Below are positions 21,322 to 32,608 of a stretch of 42,083 nt of DNA, one piece after another. The translations under genes were made by a program, and so were the position numbers. The notes beneath the pieces are model-generated. The model saw nothing but the letters and a program-made list of their open reading frames with translations, searched no databases and was not told the origin of the DNA. Every line of letters starts with the position of its first letter. The first letter of the stretch is position 1. The DNA comes from Atkinsonella hypoxylon (taxonomy: Eukaryota; Ascomycota; Sordariomycetes; Hypocreales; Clavicipitaceae), in the NCBI GenBank assembly GCA_000729835.1, contig JFHB01000245.1:1-42083 (forward strand). Reading direction: 5' to 3'.

Positions 21322-21965
21322 GACAACAAGGCACCATGCACTGGTCTGGTGGGGAATGCAGAGGTTCGTTCGGCGAAGTGGCGAGGTTCCCTGACCTCGA
21401 ACGATGAGAGAGGTGAATTTCCCCGCAAGGCTGCCTGGCGAACATAAATAGCCTGCCTGCATCTTGACGGACGGGTTGGCCGCATTAGTTTAACCGATAA
21501 ACCAAGCATGAGATAACCATGTTTTAGGAACTACAACTATTTGCTTTGTAATTTTGTTGTTTATATTAACAGACAAGATTGTGATGGCTTCTCTGAGATG
21601 AGCAGTCTTAGGAGGCCTATTGATGATGCTACACTCGCAATGATCTCTTCTCATTCATCACTATCCTGGTCGACAAGGTCTGATCTCTGTCATATAACAC
21701 TGAACGCTGAGTCCACCTATTTTTTGCTTTTTAAAAAAAAAGGGAAATCATGTGTACTTGTCATGAATCCTCAAGACGTCTTTCTCAAGACAGCCATATC
21801 ATTTTTCTTAACATCAATGAGATCTACCACGATTCGTTGCGCAATCTTATCCTAGTATATAAAGAGCTGAACGGCTACCCACCTTCTCTGTCGTGTCTGG
21901 AGTTTACTTCATATTTCTTTATACACGCATCCCAGACAAGTGCAACCGGCAGACGTGCGTACCCT
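21322..21965. promoter_or_regulatory. Intergenic region
   Basis: Upstream of the D-aminopeptidase-like gene (-) and of the broken 2EXR gene (+). No feature stands out except an A-run at 21732-21741. Confidence 0.5.
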
Positions 21966-22657
21966 ATGGATGGCAGCACATTCCACTATTTTCTAAGCCT
22001 TCCTCCAAAATTACGCCACCTTATCTGGCAGCACTGTCTACCACGTTGTGTGGCACAAGGGTGGTCCGATATATATGTTCCTGTGGCAAGCGCAGGGTCA
22101 TAGAATGGAGCCTTCTGTGCTGGCGGAGATCCTTCACCCTTTAGCTTAGAGGCACCTTTGAATGGTGTTGGAGGGACTGATGCATCCGAAACCCCATCAC
22201 TTCTCTGTCACTCTGGCAAGAACTTGGAGGTGAGTGATAATGTGTCTTCTGTCGAATGGCATCTAAGCCTGTGCATAACTATGGCTGCGTTTTCTTTGCA
22301 TATCAACACAGAAGCGGCTCCGGCGTCTGGTCTGTTCGGGTTATTGGGCGATGCGCCGGTTCAAATGGTCCTTTCCATGATGAGGCTCGGTTGAGAGCGT
22401 TTCAGGACAAACGATGGCGAGCGAGGTGACTTGACTGTTTGGATAAGACGTGGGCACAGTTCTTCGTCAACGGTATGGAGAGCGCAAAGGAAAAATTGTG
22501 GAAAAATACGCTTGCAGGATGATTCGTCATCTTCTCGGGTGCTCGTAACATGGTGCTCGATTTCGTACCTCAGCGGTGGCGCCATAGGGAAAAGGCTCAT
22601 CAATGGATTTGTAAAGCGAGGGCGAGAAACATGGACAGCATTCTGTCAGAATTTTAA
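21966..22657 (+). pseudogene. Broken 2EXR-domain fungal gene
   Basis: The ATG at 21966 opens FHYFLSLPPKLRHLIWQHCL, the signature start of the fungal 2EXR family (family F..FPxLPxELRxxIW). The frame meets a TAG after 45 codons. Recognisable protein resumes in another frame from about 22373 (FHDEARLRAFQDKRWRAR). It continues to a TAA at 22655-22657 with two internal TGA codons. A GTGAGT donor near 22230 and a CACAG acceptor near 22314 could join the parts, but the internal stops remain. The family has no known biochemical role. Either it is a decaying copy or I have missed a complex intron structure. Confidence 0.5.
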
Positions 22658-23200
22658 GGTAAAGAACAATGTGACAATGATTTGCGGGCCCCCAAAGATG
22701 ACTGCCAGTGAAAGAAATGGGTTGATTTGATTATTAGATCGAGAGTACGGTGCGGAGTGACAAGGTGAGTCCCATTGAGTTAGTTGCGAAGGCAGCCAGC
22801 AACAGTTCACATTAGCTACCTGTCTGGGTCAATTTAAGTGCAAACCTTACTATAATAAAGTCCCCAGCAAATACCCCGTATAAAAAAGATACTTAGCTCC
22901 GCATGCTATTGTGAGTGTCTTAGACGGGCCTTTGTTGTTTCTCGGTAACTCGATTTGCCAACATTCGGAGCGATTGGCAGCACAGCCTCCGTAATCTGGC
23001 CATTAGTAAACTCTAGGCTTTGGCCCGTACTACCGCATAAATGTCTAGGGTTCCAGCTGAGTGAGTAGTGGTCCAGCTGTCTTCTGACCTGACTCTCACA
23101 TCAGTGGCCCAGTAATTCCCGACCAGCAGCTAGGGCCTAGTGTCCATCCAAGATTAACGCCGACGCTATGCGTACTATACCAAATGCGTAAGTGCTTTAA
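22658..23200. other. Intergenic region
   Basis: No coding or RNA feature is supported. It lies downstream of the ELYS-like gene (-) and of the broken 2EXR gene (+). Confidence 0.5.
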
Positions 23201-24250
23201 TTACTCTCGTTGACCTTCAGTTCCTGCTCTAATTCCTTCCAAAACAGAAGCCCATTGACCACTGCCGCGATATCGACTAATTTCGTCGAATCGATCACAA
23301 GCTATCTTGCGAATCAATAGCGTATCTTTGGCTTTCTGTAAGTTCCTTCCCTCCCCTACGGTCAAATACTCCTCAAACCATGTTTCTTCGACCGAATCAA
23401 ACGGCATAAATGCCAATTCGCTTGTGCAACGTGACAGCTCCTCTCCGCGCTCATTGCCTAGGACCGAGGACACCCAGCGCCGAAACAATTGCTCTCGAGT
23501 GTGCTGAGGATACGTGCGACTATGCAACAGCGCTTCTGTAACGTTCGTTCGAGCAATGGCGTCAAAGAGAAGCTCTAGTGCAATCGGCGATTTCAAAATT
23601 GGCTGGACCGAATAGAAATAGGACAAGGCCAGCCCATAGTCGTCGTTAGATGCTTGTTTGACAAGAATGATGATAATATCGTCCGCAAAATCTGGAATTA
23701 ATGATGGATGCGCAACGTATTCGAGGGCTCTCTTGGAGGTTGTGTGTCAGTCAGTCAAAGCATGAAACATATCAAGCCTTTGGTGCTCAGGTCGTACCGA
23801 ATACTCTTGTCTGTCCAAATACCATAATCCCTTCATGAAAAGTCGGTAATTGGCAGGCATGCCAGATCGACTGGCAAACTTCTCAGAAACAGAGATATCG
23901 TTGCTTAGATCGTCAAAATCGAGGAGGATATAGTAGAAGAGCGAGAATTTATGGTGGGTTGACATTCCTGCTTCGCAAATCTGTTGGTGCAGCTGGCGAA
24001 GGGCAATCTCAGTCTTGGGAGGGTATACTTTCGCTAGCACAGTTCAACGAGGTTAGAGGAAAACTTGAGTTTCAACCTTCTGTGGTATCTTATTACCTTT
24101 TTGAATACCCAGTGCCTTCGAAACTCGGTCAATAAACAAGACTCCATCAGCGTGTTTACGATGAGCTTCAAGCTCTTGTTGCAGCTTGCGATTGTAGGGG
24201 AGCTGGGCCCCTGGAGGGAAAACATCGTGGAAATCGGTATAGTCAAACAT
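23201..24250 (-). CDS. ELYS-like domain nucleoporin
   Basis: Fungal ELYS-like protein, 306 residues. In yeasts and filamentous fungi the ELYS domain belongs to a small nuclear-pore protein linked to the Y-complex. Three exons: 24250-24097, 24033-23798 and 23731-23201. Intron 1 is 63 nt (GTAATA...CTAG) and intron 2 is 66 nt (GTACGA...CAAG). Both junctions keep the frame and restore conserved sequence. The protein begins FDYTDFHDVFPPG and contains LRQLHQQI, FYYILLDFDD, FMKGLWYLDR, ALEYVAHPSLIPDFADDII, PILKSPIALELLF and EAWFEEYL-like blocks. I recognise these from fungal ELYS proteins. The first exon's ATG opens the conserved start. The end is the TGA/TAA-bounded reading at 23201. It is divergent from SMC4. 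Confidence 0.88.
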
Positions 24251-24763
24251 GTTTGAGACGCCGATTAGTCCTTCAAAAGAAGCAGGGATCTTTCAAAAAT
24301 TGAAACTCTGTTTTTCCAATGGTCTGAAGGTCCCGATCGCCTGGTTGATGAAGTGTGGCAGAAATCGTGGCGTTGTGATGTGGCTTGTATGAGCGGCTTG
24401 GTCACTGCAGTGGGTGGGGCTGGAGATTAATGGATTGATTGTCAACATTGTTTACAAGGACCAGACCCTTTAGGACATTTCCAAACAAAAAGCTGTGACG
24501 CAGGGCGACGAGAGCCACTTTACTCATTCCACCCTAGCTGCACCGTGGGATATCGACGCGACCGTTGGCTTTTTCAAGACTGGAAGAAGGATCGGTTCAA
24601 AAATCTATTGCTGCGCGTTTACGCACTCGACTACGCACTCGACTACGCACTCGACGAGGAGGGCGCGTTCCTTCAATCTCAGTCCCATACTCACACTTTG
24701 CGTCTCTCCCTTCTTTATTTAGGAATACATCGCCGCGACACAGAGTGGCCCTCAGTACACACG
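24251..24763. promoter_or_regulatory. Divergent promoter of ELYS-like gene and SMC4
   Basis: 513 bases separate the two start codons. A 12-base tandem repeat lies at 24621-24655 in the SMC4 leader. The SMC4 frame stays open upstream of 24764 as far as 24545, but that part is repeat-derived and not conserved in the family. Confidence 0.6.
24621..24655. repeat. 12-bp tandem repeat in SMC4 leader
   Basis: CGCACTCGACTA repeats about three times. It would encode a LDYALDYALD run if translation began upstream, which argues for the ATG at 24764 as the true start. Confidence 0.9.
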
Positions 24764-27700
24764 ATGTCGGCCACAGCCCCAATACGGCCGTCCAGACGCG
24801 CCGCGACAAGGAGGGCCGCCATCATTGACTCCGACGACGAAGACGAGATCGCCAACACCTCTAGAGCACGCGCTGAAGAAGAAGCGGAATACACTCCAGA
24901 AGCATCTAGAACGTCTCGACGTCAGACTCGCAGTGGGCGGTTATCCATTGCGCCTGATGCCGCGCCAGCATCAGCTCCCCTGCGTTCTCGCGTCAAGAAG
25001 ATGTCTGTAGCATCGATTGATCCCGACGAGCTCAATGGAAGTCCAGAAGCAAGTCAAATGCTCCATGTAGATACTACAATACAGCAAGTGCCTCAAGCAC
25101 AACCCAAGAAGTCATCATCAAGAAAGCGAGGGAGTGTGGCTGCCTCGCGAGCTTCCATAGCACCGATGGAGGACCTTGCACCTCCAACGCCCAAGCAGTC
25201 GGCGTCTCCCGAAGCAAGTCAGCTCTACGGCTTACCGTTAGCAGATATCACAGCTGTCAGTGTGAACATGACTCAAAACGCAGATGAAACACAAGCCACG
25301 ATCAAGCCAATCAAGCCATTCGACACCATCATGGATAAGCCCTCGGACATTGTGCTCAAATCGCGTACCGCTACGGCTCCATTTGTTGAGGATTCCACCC
25401 CGAAGTCACGAATTGTTCTGACTCACTTGGTATTGAACAACTTCAAGAGTTATGCTGGACGCCAAGAGGTTGGCCCTTTCCATGCTTCGTTCTCTTCTGT
25501 TGTTGGGCCCAATGGCTCCGGGAAATCGAATGTCATTGACTCTCTACTCTTTGTGTTTGGCTTCAGAGCCAGCAAGATGCGTCAAGGCAAAATTTCCGCT
25601 CTCATACACAACTCCGCCCAATATCCGAATCTCGAATTCTGTGAAGTTGAGGTCCACTTTCAGGAGGTCATCGACAAGCCCAATGGTCATGAGGTCATCC
25701 CTAATTCGACCCTCATAATCTCCAGAAAGGCGTTTCGCAACAACACTAGCAAGTACTATATCAATGGCAAAAGTTCTGACTTCACAACCGTGACAACCCT
25801 GCTCAAACACCATGGCGTTGATCTAGATCATAAGCGATTCTTGATTCTTCAAGGAGAAGTTGAGTCGATTGCTCAAATGAAATCTAAGGCTGCTAATGAG
25901 CATGAGGATGGTTTGCTGGAGTACTTGGAGGACATTATCGGAACCTCAAAATACAAGGCGCCAATTGAAGAATCTGCCGCTGAAGTTGAGACCTTGAACG
26001 ACGTTTGCATGGAAAAAAGCGGGCGTGTTCAACACGTTGAAAAAGAAAAGCACAGCCTTGAGGACAAGAAGGACAAAGCCCTCGCTTACATCCGTGACGA
26101 AAACGAGTTGACTTTGAAACAGTCCGCTCTGTATCAGCTTTTCATCCACGAGTGCAACGGCAATATTTCCATCACTAAGGAAGCCATCAGCCAGGTGCAA
26201 GCGCAACTCGATGAAGAATTAGAGAAACACCGCGGTAGCGAGCAGTTAATCAAAGATCTGGAGAAGCAATATGCAAAGGGCAGCAAGGACGTCGAGTTGC
26301 ACGAGAAGAAAACCCAAGGGCTGGTCAAGGATCTGGCCAAGTTTGAACAGGAACGCGTTAAATTTGATGAAAAGCGAAAATTCTTAGTGGATAAGAAAAA
26401 GAAGCTTCAAAGGACGGTTGAGAATGCCCAACATGCCGCAAATGATGCCGATGAGACCATCGAAGACAGTAACAGAGATATTGACACACGTACACGAGAA
26501 GTGGCCGAGCTCGAGGAGGAGCTCAAAACTGAAGAGGCTGAACTGGCCAGGATTCGAGACGGCCTCAAGGGCAAGACGCAAGCATTCTCTGATCAGATTA
26601 CACTCAAGCAGAAGTCCCTTGAACCTTGGATGGAGAAGATCAATCAGAAACAATCGCAAATTGCCGTTGCTGAGAGTGAAGTCAACATACTCAAAGAAAA
26701 AGCAAACGCAGGGGCCGTCGCCATCGAGGAGCTTGAAGGCAAAGTTGCTTCTATCGAGAAGGAAAGAGTCGCCAAGTCGAACGAGCTCAAGGCTTGTGAA
26801 GCTGAAAAAGGTAAACTTGAACAGGAAGCTGACAAATGGTCCTCTGAACTCGCGATTCTCGCTGAGCAAGAACCCAAGATGCGCGCCAAAGTGTCCAATT
26901 ATCGTCAAAAAGCCGACGAAGCCCGTTCAAGTCTGGCAAGCACTCAAACGCGAGGCAATGTTCTGGCAGCCTTAGTGCGGATGAAGGAGTCGGGTCGTAT
27001 TGATGGCTTTCATGGTCGTCTGGGCAATCTTGGCACTATTGATCAGAAGTATGATGTCGCTGTTTCAACCGCTTGCTCAGCACTTGACAACTTTGTTACT
27101 GAGACTGTAGAGTCTGGTCAGCAATGCATCGAATATCTCAGAAAAAACAATTTGGGCCGTGGCAACTTTATTTGCTTGGATAAATTGAAGGTCAGAGACT
27201 TGTCTCCGATCCAAACACCGGAGAATGCGCCGCGCCTTTTTGATCTTGTGAAAGCCAAAGACAAGTTTCGGCCAGCTTTCTATCACGCAATGCAGGATAC
27301 TTTGGTTGCTAACGATTTAGCCCAAGCGAACCGCATCGCGTACGGTACAAAACGGTGGCGCGTGGTAACTCTGGCAGGCGAACTAATTGACAAATCTGGT
27401 ACTATGTCGGGTGGTGGTTCTACTGTCAAAAAGGGTCTAATGTCCTCGAAAATTACAGCCGATATCACAAAGGAACATGTTGTCAAACTAGAGGAGGAAC
27501 GTGACAAGTGGGAGACCACATTCCAAGAACTTCACGACTACCAGCGTGATTGTGAGGGCAACCTGAAGGATTTGAACATCAAAATCCCAGAGCTTGAAAC
27601 AAAGATGCAAAAAATTCGCCTCGAAATTGACAGCGCGACACGAAATCTCTCAGACGTCAAAAAGCGCATCGAGGAGGTCAGCCAGGGACATCAGCCTTCT

Positions 27701-29326
27701 GCGTCAGATTCTACGCGTGTTATAGCTCTGGAGAAGGAAATCTCAAAGCTGAATGCAGAAATTGAGCAGATCCATGGTGAAACAGCCAGTCTCGAGGCGG
27801 AGATCAAGGCTTTGCAAGACAAAATTATGGAAGCAGGCGGAGAGAAGCTACGCAGTCAGCGCGCAACGGTGGATGATCTCAAAGAACAGATCAACACCAA
27901 CAATGAGGAAATATCCAATGCAGAAGTTCGCCGCGTCAAGGCTGAGAAGCAGAAGGCCAAGCTTGCCAAAGATATTGCAAAGGCGGATAAGGAGCAGGAA
28001 ACGGCTGTACAAGATCTGGATAGGCTTGAAGATGATGTGAACAACCAAGACGAAAGAGCAGAAGAGCTCAAGGCTCAAGTGAAGAAAGCAGAGACAGAGT
28101 TGATGTCCAGAAGGGAGGAGCTTCGAGCCTTCAAAAAGGAGTTGGACGCCAAAACCACTGAACTTAACAAGAGTCGCGCTGTCGAAATTGAAATGCGGAA
28201 CAAATTGGAAGAGAACCAGAAGACTCTAGCTGAGAATGAGAAGCGGCTCCGTTATTGGGATGACAAGCTCTCTAAGCTTGAGTTGCAAAATATTGAGGAT
28301 CTAGTTGGTGCACCCAGCGCTGCTGAGAAAGCCACAGCAGCAGGCGGAGTTCGGAAACTGCAGAAACAGGAGCGCGATTCTTTGGATGGCGAAAACAAAG
28401 ATGTCGACATGGCTGACTCTGTAATCGAGACAGAAGATGTCAGTATGGCTGAAGCTGATGAAGAGCAGCAGTCGACAGGAGCCCAATCTCATAATCCTCT
28501 GTACGAATTAACACAATACACACCTGATGAGCTTGCCGGCATGAGTAAGGAAACGCTCAAGGGTGAGATCGCTGTATTGGAGGAGAAGACTCAAAATGTT
28601 AACGTGGATCTGGGTGTCTTGGCCGAGTATCGCCGCAGAGTGGAGGAGCATGCTGCTCGATCATCAGATCTGCAGTCAGCCATTGCACAACGAGATGCCG
28701 CCAAAAAGCGTTGCGATGATCTTCGTCGACTGCGATTGGAGGGGTTCATGGAGGGTTTCAGTGCCATCTCTCTTCGCCTTAAGGAGATGTACCAAATGAT
28801 CACAATGGGCGGCAATGCAGAGTTGGAGCTCGTCGATAGTCTGGATCCCTTTAGCGAGGGAATTTTGTTCAGCGTCATGCCGCCCAAGAAGAGCTGGAAA
28901 AACATCGGCAACTTGTCCGGTGGTGAAAAGACCCTCAGTAGTCTAGCCCTCGTCTTTGCTCTGCATCACTACAAGCCCACGCCATTGTATGTAATGGACG
29001 AAATCGATGCAGCCCTGGACTTCAGAAACGTAAGTACAGTATCGTCGAACCGCGCAGTCCATGTGTAGCCACTAATGTAGCAATCCTAGGTCTCCATCGT
29101 GGCCAACTATATCAAGGAGCGAACCAAGAATGCCCAATTCATCGTCATTTCGTTACGAAACAACATGTTTGAGCTTGCAGCCCGCTTGGTTGGGGTGTAC
29201 AAAGTGAATCATATGACGAAAAGTGTTACTATCGATAATAAGGACTATATTAATAGGCCACAGTCGCAACAACCGCAGCGGCCGCAGACTGGCACTGGAT
29301 TTACGACGACCCTGGCGCTCAGATAA
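24764..29326 (+). CDS. smc4: Condensin subunit SMC4
   Basis: Core ATPase of condensin, pairing with SMC2 to compact mitotic chromosomes. Two exons: 24764-29029 and 29090-29326, for 1500 residues. The 60-nt intron has donor GTAAGT, branch ACTAAT and acceptor CCTAG, and lies in phase 0 between DFRN and VSIVANYI. An Arg/Ser-rich disordered tail (1-220) precedes the head. Walker A GPNGSGKS is at 248-255 (Lys254). Long coiled coils flank a hinge at about 740-860 (GFHGRLGNLG...CLDKLKV...GTMSGGGSTVKKG). The ABC signature LSGGEKT starts at 1384. Walker B LYVMDEIDAALDF has Asp1412 and Glu1413. The QIS-type end INRPQS follows. The start MSATAPIRPSRR is chosen over the upstream open frame, which is repeat sequence. 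If the intron were retained, the protein would stop just after the Walker B motif. Confidence 0.96.
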
Positions 29327-30251
29327 TTTGAAATATGCCTGTTGCATTGTTTGTACATAGTTGGGATATATGGCGGGTTATGGCGGTAGGTTCGATTTGG
29401 CAATGGGAGCAATGATGCAAGGCGATTCGGTTATGACAGTTATAAGATTTTGGATGAATGGCATGAATCATGGTTTACTACCGATTTATTTTTAACATGT
29501 TGAGTTTACGAGCGGGTTGATGCTGGAAAGTGTTAAATGCAGCAAGCAATGCGGGGCTAAAATATCTGAGAAATAAAAATACAACCCATCTCGCGTATGA
29601 CTTCTTATTTGGTCAAGGTTGCCATGATTATCGGCATGCTAGCCCGAAGTGCGGCGTTACAACAATTGGCCGATAACAGCACATTGAGAGAGAATTAAAG
29701 TAAACATCGTGATGAATCATATCAAACTCGTCTTGCCAAACTTGTTATTTCATCAATAACGACATACAGAATCAAGTGATTGTGGTGCATCCTATGTTGT
29801 AGGTCCGCCCAGGGTAGCATCGTGACCTGAAGCTAGGTCGGCCATCTACTACGCCGAAATGACTTTGTCTTAATCACACGGGGCTAGAAGTCCGTATGCT
29901 TTGCTTAATCCAGTCAGATGTACGGAGCGTCGCGCAGGCTGATGGAGAAGTGCTCAAGTGATGACAACTCATGCAGCGTATGAGCTGAGTCACTCGCTGC
30001 GTTTTGCACAGTTTGCACTACACTGACAAGCAATGAGTATCCGCGAGGTTCTGAGAAACGGTGACAGTTTTCACGAGCTGACCCAATTACGAAAATTCAC
30101 ACCGGAGCTGCAGTTTCACGACAAGGTAACGTAGTCCGACTTCAATTTGGAATCTCCTAGATTCTCAATCCCAGTTGCTCATCTAAACCCATTTTTGTTC
30201 CGAATGCAGACGTTAAACAGAACCAGACTCCATCTCAGCCATGAAACCCGC
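29327..30251. other. Convergent 3' intergenic region
   Basis: 925 bases between the ends of SMC4 (+) and RPS26 (-). No gene, tRNA or repeat is recognised. It should contain both 3' UTRs. Confidence 0.55.
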
Positions 30252-31068
30252 TCAAGCCTTAGGAGCAGTAGGGGTGATCTTCTTGCCGTCCTTGTTGTAG
30301 CGAACACGTGGGGGAGGAGCACGGTTGCGACGACCCTCACGAGATCGGACACTGAGATCATCACATCATGTCAGTCATCACCTCATCTATAACCACATAC
30401 CGTAGGTGTATTTGAAAGAAATCGGGAGTGTATCCAATGCAGTGTACGGCCAAGGTTCATCTAAAGCACATACGCCGAGGCGCAGTTGTCACACCCCCGG
30501 GAAAGACAACGTACCGGACAATCTTGCCGTGAATAGCGCAAGAGACGCAGTACTGCAGCTTCAGGTACATCTTGGGGACAGTGTATTCGGCGAACACAGA
30601 GGCGTCCGAGATATCACCTAAAAGAACCCAAGTCAGCTGTTTGCGTCGCCCATAATGCGTGGAACAGTTATCTCCATGGCCTCGATCCCCATCACGCGCA
30701 GTATTTGCTAGCGTCGCGATTGCAAAATGGTTCGAGTTTCATGTCTGGTGTACATACGGATGGCGGCAGACTCGACCATGTTGCGGATGGTGAATCTCTT
30801 GATGGCCTTGTCCTTGGGCGTGCAGCGCGAGCAGTTGCTGCATCGGATGGGCTTGGTATGGCCGCGGCCCTTCTTGTTGCGACCGCTGTGAGGAGAGTTG
30901 TTAGTGAATTGGTTTGACTTGAGAATTTCATGGTCGTTTCGTGTGTTTTCGCGTGCGAGCAAGTGATCTTTTCCGAAAATGGGAGTTTGACCATGATCGA
31001 AAGCAGAGATTGTGGAAGGCTTTGGAAGGGTGAGGGCAATCGTACTTGTTCTTTCTCTTCTTGACCAT
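30252..31068 (-). CDS. rps26: 40S ribosomal protein S26 (eS26)
   Basis: Component of the small subunit near the mRNA exit channel. Four exons on the minus strand: 31068-31046, 30885-30758, 30617-30515 and 30351-30252. Introns are 160, 140 and 163 nt, giving 117 residues. Donors are GTACGA, GTATGT and GTACGT; acceptors end CACAG, TTTAG and TCTCAG. Every junction restores a conserved codon (AA|C, C|GT, CG|T). The protein starts MVKKRKNNGRNKKGRGH and has the zinc-binding pattern RCSNCSRC...YCVSC. It ends in a basic region RNRAPPPRVRYNKDGKKI. It shares a divergent promoter with ubiquitin-S27a. Identity is certain. Exon ends are by hand but forced by the frame. Confidence 0.96.
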
Positions 31069-31652
31069 CTTGGCGGTATTGACGCGAACCTGTAAATACC
31101 AAGCAGGCGACAAGTTGGCGGGTGTACGTGCAAAGGTGTGCCTCTGAGAGTCGCAGCAGCTCGCTTGCGAGTCAGACGGTCGACCAACCCTGGCTGAAAT
31201 GAGGGCAGTGACCTGGTTGGAAGCCCTAGGTCATGTGACTCCACTTTCGCATCCCACTGGGCCCAGCCGAAATTTCTCTGCGCGGCGCCACTCCACCTGG
31301 ATAGTGTCTGATTCTCACAACCGCAACATCTGAGGATTGCTTAGGACGGCAATAGATCTATTGTCGAGGTACGTCTAAAGATGCTGCATTTCTCGCTAGC
31401 CTTTGCGGCCGATGTATCAGCGATGCATCTGCCGTGAAGTCCCTGCCCATTGGTTTTACATTATCATCTCCTCCAATCTCCGATCCAGTCAAGTCTTGTT
31501 CCTCGCGATCGTCCAAGGAAAGAATTTGATTTGATTTTCTTTTTTTGGTACATACCCGTGTAGACGGGACTGGATCGGTGGGAACGAGATGCTCCACGGA
31601 TATGCGTTACACCATGGACGTCTTTCAAATCTAACTTGATTAGTTAGGCAAG
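31069..31652. promoter_or_regulatory. Shared divergent promoter of RPS26 and ubiquitin-S27a
   Basis: 584 bases between two ribosomal protein start codons. TCATGTGACT at 31231-31240 contains TGTGACT, one base from the fungal HomolD box of ribosomal protein promoters (TGTGACTG). It lies about 163 bases from the RPS26 ATG. An overlapping E-box-like CATGTG is present. The right half holds the ubiquitin-S27a leader intron. Confidence 0.5.
31369..31647 (+). other. Probable 5'-UTR intron of ubiquitin-S27a
   Basis: Donor GTACGT at 31369, branch CTAAC at 31631 and acceptor GTTAG ending at 31647, five bases before the ATG. Length is 279 nt. The very short distance from acceptor to start codon is typical of strongly expressed fungal genes. 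Confidence 0.7.
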
Positions 31653-32180
31653 ATGCAGATTTTCGTCAAGACCCTCACGGGGAAGACGATCACCCTCGAG
31701 GTGGAGTCTTCCGACACCATCGACAACGTCAAGTCCAAGATCCAGGACAAGGAGGGCATTCCCCCGGACCAGCAGCGACTCATCTTTGCTGGCAAGCAGC
31801 TCGAGGATGGCCGCACCCTGGCCGACTACAACATCCAGAAGGAGAGCACTCTGCACTTGGTGCTGCGCCTGCGTGGTGGTGGCAAGAAGCGCAAGAAGAA
31901 GGTCTACACCACCCCCAAGAAGATCAAGCACAAGCGCAAGAAGACCAAGTTGGCCGTCCTCAAGTACTACAAGGTCGACAAGGATCTCAACATCGAGCGT
32001 CTCCGCCGCGAGTGCCCTGCTGACACGGTAAGTCTTGGCGTGTACATGTCTTTTGATGATGGGTGAAACAGCTGTTGATGCCTTCTCTTATAGTGCGGTG
32101 CCGGTGTCTTCATGGCCTCCATGTCTGACCGTCAGTACTGTGGCCGCTGCCACCTGACCTATGTTTTCGACAAGCAATAG
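31653..32180 (+). CDS. ubi3: Ubiquitin-40S ribosomal protein S27a fusion
   Basis: Precursor cleaved after Gly76 to free ubiquitin and ribosomal protein eS31 (S27a). Two exons: 31653-32027 and 32094-32180, 153 residues. The 66-nt intron is GTAAGT...TATAG, in phase 0 between DT and CGAG. Residues 1-76 are canonical ubiquitin, with LRLRGG at the junction. Residues 77-153 are basic, then carry the C4 zinc finger CPADTC...CGRC and end TYVFDKQ. Without splicing the reading would end in a false 14-residue tail and lose the second half of the zinc finger. This is the RPS31/UBI3 equivalent. Confidence 0.97.
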
Positions 32181-32608
32181 TTGCATGACATGAAATTCTG
32201 CTTTGAAATGTAATTGTTGATGAAAAGGGAAATCATGGTACTGCGGAAAAAAGGGCGTTGATGTAGGTAGAGTACATCTGGGCTTTGATTATGAATGCTT
32301 GAGAATACACGGTCAAATCAATGAACAACTCGACTGCCTTGTCGTGAAATGCTATGATGCTCCAGATGCTTCACTCTGATAGTACTAGGGGGGTTGCTCC
32401 GTAATTCTCGAGCAAACCCTAAGAGTATCGAGACTTGAATCAAGATCTGACGAGAGCAGTGTCTTTATGTTACTGTAGAAGTATCGTGGTCAAAGAGACT
32501 TATGAAACAGTGAAGTTTGCTCACGTAAAGCTGCAGCCCCGCCTGCAAGAACAACTACAAAGGCTGCCATGATGTGTACACCAGATGACCTAACAAAAGC
32601 CAAACTAA
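32181..32608. other. 3' intergenic region
   Basis: 3' flank of ubiquitin-S27a. No feature is recognised. Confidence 0.5.

Noticed and set aside
30618..30757. Box C/D-like GTGATGG and CTGA in RPS26 intron 2
   Set aside because: Only about 50 bases apart, box C has a mismatch, and no terminal stem; not a credible snoRNA.
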